A stretch of 10,631 nucleotides of DNA from Nitrospirota bacterium (GTDB taxonomy: Bacteria; Nitrospirota; Thermodesulfovibrionia; Thermodesulfovibrionales; Magnetobacteriaceae): NCBI GenBank assembly GCA_015233485.1, contig JADFXO010000109.1, forward strand, positions 1 through 10,631. Reading direction: 5' to 3'. Positions within the stretch are counted from its first letter, which is position 1. The number at the start of each line of letters is the position of its first letter. Positions 5,592 to 10,631 of the stretch are shown here, in pieces. The notes beneath the pieces were generated by a model that saw only the letters and a list, made by a program, of their open reading frames with translations, searched no databases and was not told where the DNA came from. The position numbers and the translations under genes were made by a program.

Positions 5592-8027
5592 ATGGGTGAT
5601 GTTGAAAAAGGTGCCGGAAATAAATCAGAGGTGGAAAATGCCGGTAAGCCGCCGTTAGAGGATAACTATCAGGCGGAGTCTATAAAAATACTTAAGGGGC
5701 TTGAGGGTGTAAGGACACGCCCTGCTATGTACATCGGCTCAACCGGCGTCGATGGCCTTCACCATCTTGTGTACGAGGTAGTGGATAACAGCGTTGACGA
5801 GGCCCTCGCGGGGCATTGTCAGAACATTGAAGTAATGTTGCACCACGACGGCAGTTGTTCGGTCATAGACGATGGCAGGGGTATTCCAACAAACGTACAT
5901 GCCGGCGACCCCGAAGGCAGAACCGCCGCGGAGATAGTCCTTACGGAGCTGCACGCCGGGGGCAAGTTTGACTCATCGGCCTATAAAATATCAGGCGGCC
6001 TGCATGGAGTTGGTGTCTCTGTGGTAAACGCCCTAAGCGAATGGCTTGAGCTTGAGATAAGAAGGGATGGCAAGGTCTATCAGCAGCGCTTTGAGAGGGG
6101 TTTTCCATGTGAAGGCCTTAAGATGGTCGGGCAGACTCAAAGAAAGGGGACGAAGATAATCTTCAAACCAGACCCCCATGTCTTTGAAACCACAGAGCTT
6201 TCATTCGATGTATTATCACAAAGGCTCAGAGAACTCGCCTTTCTGAACAAGGGCCTGAGGATAACGCTTGAAGACGAGAGAACTGACAAAAAGAATGAAT
6301 TTGTATATTCCGGAGGTATAGTCTCCTTCGTTGAGCATATAAATGTAAACAAAAGCGTCATTCAGGACAAACCTCTGTATATATACGGGGAAAAAGACGG
6401 CGTGATAGTAGAAATAGCGATGCAGTATAACGACGGTTATGCGGAACTAATATATTCCTTCGCAAATAATATCAACACAAGAGAAGGCGGCACACACCTG
6501 AGCGGTTTTAAGGCGGCCCTTACCAGGAGCACTAACACATATATCTCCTCAACCGGCCTCTTAAAGACAGGCTCGCTCTCAGGGGAAGACGTAAGAGAAG
6601 GCCTTGCCGCGGTGATAAGCGTAAAGTTGCCCAATCCCCAGTTTGAGGGGCAGACAAAGATGAAACTCGGCAATACCGACGTCAAGGGCATAGTGGAGTC
6701 GATATCGAACGAGGCGCTAGGCGTGTACTTTGAGGAAAACCCATCGGCGGCAAGGAAGATTATAGACAAGGCCGTCCAGGCCCTGAGGGCACGCGACGCC
6801 GCACGCAAGGCACGTGAGCTGACACGCAGAAAGGGCGCTCTTGAGGACCTCGGCCTGCCCGGCAAACTTGCCGACTGCTCTGAGAAAGACCCCGCCCTGA
6901 GTGAGATATTTATCGTAGAGGGCGACTCAGCCGGAGGTTCGGCAAAGCAGGGCCGCAACCGGCGCTTTCAGGCAATCCTGCCCCTAAGGGGTAAAATCCT
7001 GAACGTCGAGAAGGCCAGATTCGATAAGATGCTCTCCTCTGAGGAGATTCGAATACTCATAACCGTCCTCGGCACGGGCATCGGCTCAGATGAGTTTGAT
7101 GTTGCGAAGCTGCGCTACCACAAGGTTATCCTTATGACGGACGCGGATGTTGACGGCGCCCACATCCGCACACTACTGCTGACATTTTTTTACCGCCAAA
7201 TGCCTGAGGTAATAGAACGCGGCTATCTCTATATTGCCCAGCCCCCGCTTTACAAGGTAAAAAAGGGCAAGACAGAGAAGTACATTCAAAACGACTCCGA
7301 ACTCCATGACATGCTCTATGAGCTGGTCACAACCGAACTGGAGGTAGAAGTAAAGGGCAACAGGATAAAGGGGAGGGCTTTTTTACCATATTTAAAGCGT
7401 CTTGTGAATTTTGAGAAGCTCATAGAGTGGCACTGCCGGCGGCGTAAAGACGCCGAGGTGTTAAAATACCTGCTCCGAACAGCAGATTTGGAAGCAGTTT
7501 TGAAAAACGAGGCGGCATTGGTAAATTTAATGTCGAAGTTAAAAGAAGAGCTGGCGGAAACTGAGACCGGCGAGGTTGAGTTTGACGCTGAACACCTAAG
7601 CCACTCCGCGTCGATAACCAGAAAGTCAAACGTGCTGAATCTGAACGCGGAGTTCGTCCGATGCCCGGAGTTTAAGGAACTGAGGTCATATTACACTATT
7701 GTAGAGGAACTGGGAGAGCCGCCATATACGCTCTGGTATCAGGGGCAGGAGCAGCAGTTTGATACTACGGCGCAACTGCTTGATTTCATTATGAAGTCGG
7801 CAAAAAAGGGCCTGAACATCCAACGCTACAAAGGTCTTGGCGAGATGAACCCCCAGCAGCTCTGGGAGACCACGATGGACCAGGAAATGCGCATCCTGCT
7901 TCAGGTAACCATAGAGGACGCGGTGCAGTCTGACGGGCTGTTTACGATATTGATGGGAGACCAGGTAGAGCCAAGGAAGGATTTTATAACAAAACATGCC
8001 CTTGAGGCCCGTAACATAGATATTTAA
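5592..8027 (+). CDS. gyrB: DNA gyrase subunit B
   Basis: GyrB supplies the ATPase and the TOPRIM part of the A2B2 gyrase that introduces negative supercoils. The product has 811 residues. The GHKL ATPase carries EVVDNSVDEALAG with the general base Glu62 and Mg-binding Asn66, then DDGRGIP and GGLHGVG. The TOPRIM domain shows EGDSAGG from Glu443 and DADVD at 517-521. IQRYKGLGEMN follows at about 743. Between them, roughly residues 560-735, lies the long insert found in diderm GyrB and absent from the shorter Gram-positive form. Relative to E. coli there are about 20 extra N-terminal residues. ATG 5592 has GAGGT at 5581-5585, six bases upstream, and lies 19 bases after cheD. The C-terminal ARNIDI is a typical gyrase ending. 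The GyrA box in the next gene supports gyrase over topoisomerase IV. Confidence 0.97.
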   Translation: MGDVEKGAGNKSEVENAGKPPLEDNYQAESIKILKGLEGVRTRPAMYIGSTGVDGLHHLVYEVVDNSVDEALAGHCQNIEVMLHHDGSCSVIDDGRGIPTNVHAGDPEGRTAAEIVLTELHAGGKFDSSAYKISGGLHGVGVSVVNALSEWLELEIRRDGKVYQQRFERGFPCEGLKMVGQTQRKGTKIIFKPDPHVFETTELSFDVLSQRLRELAFLNKGLRITLEDERTDKKNEFVYSGGIVSFVEHINVNKSVIQDKPLYIYGEKDGVIVEIAMQYNDGYAELIYSFANNINTREGGTHLSGFKAALTRSTNTYISSTGLLKTGSLSGEDVREGLAAVISVKLPNPQFEGQTKMKLGNTDVKGIVESISNEALGVYFEENPSAARKIIDKAVQALRARDAARKARELTRRKGALEDLGLPGKLADCSEKDPALSEIFIVEGDSAGGSAKQGRNRRFQAILPLRGKILNVEKARFDKMLSSEEIRILITVLGTGIGSDEFDVAKLRYHKVILMTDADVDGAHIRTLLLTFFYRQMPEVIERGYLYIAQPPLYKVKKGKTEKYIQNDSELHDMLYELVTTELEVEVKGNRIKGRAFLPYLKRLVNFEKLIEWHCRRRKDAEVLKYLLRTADLEAVLKNEAALVNLMSKLKEELAETETGEVEFDAEHLSHSASITRKSNVLNLNAEFVRCPEFKELRSYYTIVEELGEPPYTLWYQGQEQQFDTTAQLLDFIMKSAKKGLNIQRYKGLGEMNPQQLWETTMDQEMRILLQVTIEDAVQSDGLFTILMGDQVEPRKDFITKHALEARNIDI

Positions 8028-8048
8028 ACACACAGGAGATAATTTAAG

Positions 8049-10463
8049 ATGTCCACCATACAAGTAAGCATTGAAGAGGAGATGAAGGTAAGCTACCTTG
8101 ACTACGCCATGAGCGTAATCATAGGCAGGGCGCTGCCTGAGGTCAGAGACGGCCTGAAACCGGTTCAGAGGAGGATTCTCTACGCGATGTTTCGCGAGGG
8201 ACTGCTCTCAACAAGGAGGTACTCCAAGTGTGCGGGTGTCGTAGGCGAGGTGTTGAAGAAATATCATCCCCACGGCGACAGCGCCGTATATGACGCCCTT
8301 GTGAGGCTGGCTCAGGATTTTAACATGCGCTACCCGCTTATTGACGGGCAGGGGAACTTTGGTTCGATGGATGGCGACCCGGCGGCGGCATACAGATATA
8401 CAGAGGCGCGTCTGGCGAAGATTGCCGAGGAACTCCTGCGCGACATTGACAAGGAGACGGTGGACTTCCAATCCAATTTTGACGAGACCACAGAAGAGCC
8501 GCTTGTCCTGCCATCCACAATACCGAATCTTATAATAAACGGCGCCGCGGGCATAGCCGTAGGTATGGCAACAAACATCCCCCCGCACAACCTTGGCGAG
8601 GTGACAGCCGCGCTGATAAGGCTGGTTGACGACCCGGAGACAGATGTGCCGGCGCTGATGCGCTATATCAAAGGGCCGGACTTCCCCACAGGCGGAATAA
8701 TCTTTGGCCTTAAGGGAATAAGGGACGCATACGAGACGGGCAGGGGGCAAATCCGCGTAAGGGCAAAGGCCTCCTTTGAGCAGCGCTCCAGAGGCGGCGA
8801 GAGCATAATAATCGATGAGATGCCCTATCAGGTAAACAAGGCCCGATTAATGGAGAAAATCGCCGAACTCGTGCGTGAGAAAAAGATAGAGGGCATCTCC
8901 GACCTCAGGGACGAATCTGACAGGGATGGGATAAGGGTAGTAATCGAACTCAAGAGAGATGAAATGCCCCAGGTGGTATTGAATAACCTCTATAAGCATA
9001 CGCAGATGGAGGTGACGTTTGGGATAATAATGCTGGCGTTATCTCACGGGCAGCCGCATGTGATGGGCCTTAAGCGAATTCTTTCGGAGTTTTTGCAGCA
9101 CAGAAGGGATGTTATCATCCGAAGGACGCGGTTTGACCTCAGAAAGGCGCAGGAGCGCGCCCATATATTAGAGGGGCTGAAGATAGCCATTGACAACCTC
9201 GACGCGATAATAAAACTAATCAGGGCGGCAAGGACGCCCGATGAGGCAAAACTAGGCCTGACCACATCATTTCCGCTGACGCAGATACAGGCCGCCGCTA
9301 TCCTGGATATGCGCCTGCAGCGCCTCACCGGCCTTGAGAGAGAGAAAATCGTAAGTGAATATAACGAGGTGATAAAAGAGATAGAGAGGCTTATGGCGAT
9401 TTTGGGCAGCGCCGCTCTCATCGACGAGATAATCCGGGCTGAACTCACTGAGATAAATGACAAATACTCTGATGCGCGGCGCACTGAAATAGTCTCCGAC
9501 ATCCAGGAAATCTCTATTGAGGACCTGATTACCGAAGAGGAGATGGTAATTACCGTATCGCACAATGGCTATATAAAGAGAAATCCCATCTCCGAGTATC
9601 GCAGGCAGCGCCGCGGGGGCAAAGGCTCCCTGAGCATGGAGACGCGCGAAGAGGACTACGTAAAGCAGTTGTTTATCGGCTCCACGCATGACTATATCCT
9701 GTTTTTCTCGAATCTGGGCAGGCTCTACTGGCAGAAGATTTATCAGATACCTGAGGCCGGCCGCTCTGCCAAGGGCAAGGCCATAGTGAATCTGCTTCAA
9801 CTGCAATCGGGCGAGAAAATCGCCACAGCCCTGCCCGTAAAAGGCTTCGACACAGGGTATTTAATGATGTTTACAAAAAAGGGGATAGTAAAAAAGACTG
9901 AGCTGAAAGAGTTCAGCAACCCTCGCGGCAAGGGTGTTATTGCCATAAACATAGATGATGACGACGAGCTGATAGCCGTAAGGGTGACAGATGGAAAGTC
10001 AGACATACTTATTGGCAGCAGCTTTGGCATAGCGATTCGCTTTAACGAAGACGACGTAAGACAGACGGGGAGAAGCTCAAGGGGGGTAAGAGGCATAAGA
10101 CTAAGGGAAGGGGACGAGGCCGTAGCCGCCGAGGTTATTGAAGAGAGGACGTCGCTTCTGACCGTTACGGAGCTGGGTTTTGGAAAAAGGACAAAGACCA
10201 ATGAATATAATGTTCAGAGCCGCGGCGGGCATGGGGTTATTTCTATAAAGGTTACCGAAAAAGGGGGCAATGTAATAGGCCTGTTGCAGGTAAGAGACGA
10301 AGACGAAATAATGATAGTCACAAAGGCGGGCAAGATGATTCGCACATCCGTCGACGCCATTAACGTCATAGGCAGAAACACGCAGGGTGTAAAGGTAATG
10401 GATGTCGGCAAGGAAAACGCCATAGTCGGCATCGGCAAGGTCGCCGAAAAAGACAAGGAGTGA
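8049..10463 (+). CDS. gyrA: DNA gyrase subunit A
   Basis: GyrA cuts and rejoins DNA and wraps it through its C-terminal domain. The protein has 804 residues. The N-terminal winged-helix region (SYLDYAMSVIIGRALPEVRDGLKPVQRRIL) leads to the catalytic Tyr117 in AAAYRYTEARL. The quinolone-determining region reads HPHGDSAVYD, with Ser78 and Asp82 matching susceptible E. coli positions 83 and 87. The GyrA box QRRGGKG, needed for wrapping and diagnostic against ParC, is at 520-526. Repeated blade motifs follow, and the tail (GKVAEKDKE) is short, lacking the long acidic extension of E. coli GyrA. ATG 8049 has AGGAGAT at 8034-8040 and follows gyrB by 21 bases, so the two subunits are probably co-transcribed. 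The frame is intact throughout. It appears to be the last gene of the dnaA operon, although no clear terminator follows. Confidence 0.98.
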   Translation: MSTIQVSIEEEMKVSYLDYAMSVIIGRALPEVRDGLKPVQRRILYAMFREGLLSTRRYSKCAGVVGEVLKKYHPHGDSAVYDALVRLAQDFNMRYPLIDGQGNFGSMDGDPAAAYRYTEARLAKIAEELLRDIDKETVDFQSNFDETTEEPLVLPSTIPNLIINGAAGIAVGMATNIPPHNLGEVTAALIRLVDDPETDVPALMRYIKGPDFPTGGIIFGLKGIRDAYETGRGQIRVRAKASFEQRSRGGESIIIDEMPYQVNKARLMEKIAELVREKKIEGISDLRDESDRDGIRVVIELKRDEMPQVVLNNLYKHTQMEVTFGIIMLALSHGQPHVMGLKRILSEFLQHRRDVIIRRTRFDLRKAQERAHILEGLKIAIDNLDAIIKLIRAARTPDEAKLGLTTSFPLTQIQAAAILDMRLQRLTGLEREKIVSEYNEVIKEIERLMAILGSAALIDEIIRAELTEINDKYSDARRTEIVSDIQEISIEDLITEEEMVITVSHNGYIKRNPISEYRRQRRGGKGSLSMETREEDYVKQLFIGSTHDYILFFSNLGRLYWQKIYQIPEAGRSAKGKAIVNLLQLQSGEKIATALPVKGFDTGYLMMFTKKGIVKKTELKEFSNPRGKGVIAINIDDDDELIAVRVTDGKSDILIGSSFGIAIRFNEDDVRQTGRSSRGVRGIRLREGDEAVAAEVIEERTSLLTVTELGFGKRTKTNEYNVQSRGGHGVISIKVTEKGGNVIGLLQVRDEDEIMIVTKAGKMIRTSVDAINVIGRNTQGVKVMDVGKENAIVGIGKVAEKDKE

Positions 10464-10486
10464 CAGGGGGCGCATAACTTAATGAC

Positions 10487-10522
10487 TTTGTGTAAAATAA
10501 AAAGGAGAATGCTTTACACAAA
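10487..10522. repeat. Perfect 10-bp inverted repeat before the Fic gene (possible operator)
   Basis: TTTGTGTAAA (10487-10496) and TTTACACAAA (10513-10522) are exact inverted copies separated by 16 bases. The right arm ends at the base before the Fic ATG (10523), and AAGGAG (10502-10507) lies in the spacer. It could be a two-site operator or, in RNA, a hairpin that exposes the ribosome site in its loop. TAAAAT at 10493-10498 could be a -10, but no matching -35 is seen. It does not look like a terminator for gyrA: AT-rich arms and no T tract. Confidence 0.55.
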
Positions 10523-10631
10523 ATGAAACCGTATATCCCTAATAAACTTCCCTGACAACGGGGGTGAACCTGGAGGCGTTAATCCCGTCTATCGGTCTGG
10601 CGAATCGCGCGATTGCAAAATATGAGGGCAT
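10523..10631 (+). CDS. Fic-family protein, N-terminal end only, with an apparent 1-base frameshift
   Basis: Fic proteins transfer AMP or related groups to target proteins; some act as toxins. Here only the N-terminal (Fic_N-like) start is visible. From ATG 10523 the frame reads MKPYIPNKLP and then TGA (10553-10555). One base back, from CTG 10552, it continues open to the window edge: LTTGVN followed by LEALIPSIGLANRAIAKYEG. The joined peptide resembles the opening of many Fic proteins (MKPYIP.KLPL...LIPLI..AN.ALA.Y.G). The catalytic HPFx(D/E)GNGR motif would lie beyond the window, so function cannot be judged. The break is explained by loss of one C from CCCC at 10550-10552. The spacing from AAGGAG to the ATG, 15 bases, is long. 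Alternatives are a real pseudogene, or a later start at GTG 10564. The family call comes from remembered patterns and is moderate. Confidence 0.6.

Noticed and set aside
8208..8750. Long antisense open frame of 180 codons (also 9267-9806 and 6437-6958)
   Set aside because: They lie opposite intact gyrA and gyrB coding sequence, have no recognisable motif, and are typical shadows of GC-biased codons.
10509..10526. Five-codon leader MLYTK overlapping the Fic ATG by ATGA
   Set aside because: AAGGAG is only one base from this ATG, too close for normal initiation; too short to judge.
10464..10631. Insertion sequence end near the inverted repeat
   Set aside because: Both arms are adjacent with only 16 bases between them and there is no transposase or target duplication in view; kept as a plain repeat.

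Overview
The window is a replication-origin neighbourhood of a Gram-negative-type (diderm) bacterium. Four signs support this reading: an apolipoprotein N-acyltransferase end, a GyrB with the long insert near its TOPRIM domain typical of diderms, an RF2 gene with the classical in-frame UGA, and a CheD that implies chemotaxis. Codon use is mixed (many AGG/AGA Arg and ATA Ile codons, moderate GC). Nitrospirota or a Desulfobacterota-like lineage would fit, but this is an impression and not a placement.

Layout, all genes on the + strand. (1) 1-1459: the 3' end of lnt overlaps prfB by ATGA, and prfB needs a programmed +1 frameshift at its codon 26. (2) 1460-1745: a 286-base non-coding gap that looks like oriC. 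It holds an AT-rich palindrome flanked by TAG/TAA triplet runs, a possible terminator for lnt-prfB, one perfect DnaA box and three degenerate DnaA-box-like sites 22 bp apart. (3) 1746-10463: a compact run dnaA - dnaN - degenerate histidine kinase - cheD - gyrB - gyrA, with gaps of only 2 to 21 bases and a good ribosome site before most genes, probably one transcript. (4) 10464-10631: a perfect 10-bp inverted repeat, then the start of a Fic-family gene that runs off the window.

The operon joins initiation (DnaA), the sliding clamp (DnaN) and supercoiling (GyrB, GyrA). recF, usually found between dnaN and gyrB, is absent. In its place are a soluble kinase-like protein whose phospho-acceptor His is Asn, and a CheD deamidase with an intact catalytic triad.

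Two genes, dnaA and the Fic gene, are each broken by an apparent one-base loss next to a homopolymer (T7 and C3). This could be consensus error, mutation or, for dnaA, slippage that restores the frame. I saw no tRNA, rRNA, CRISPR array or transposase.
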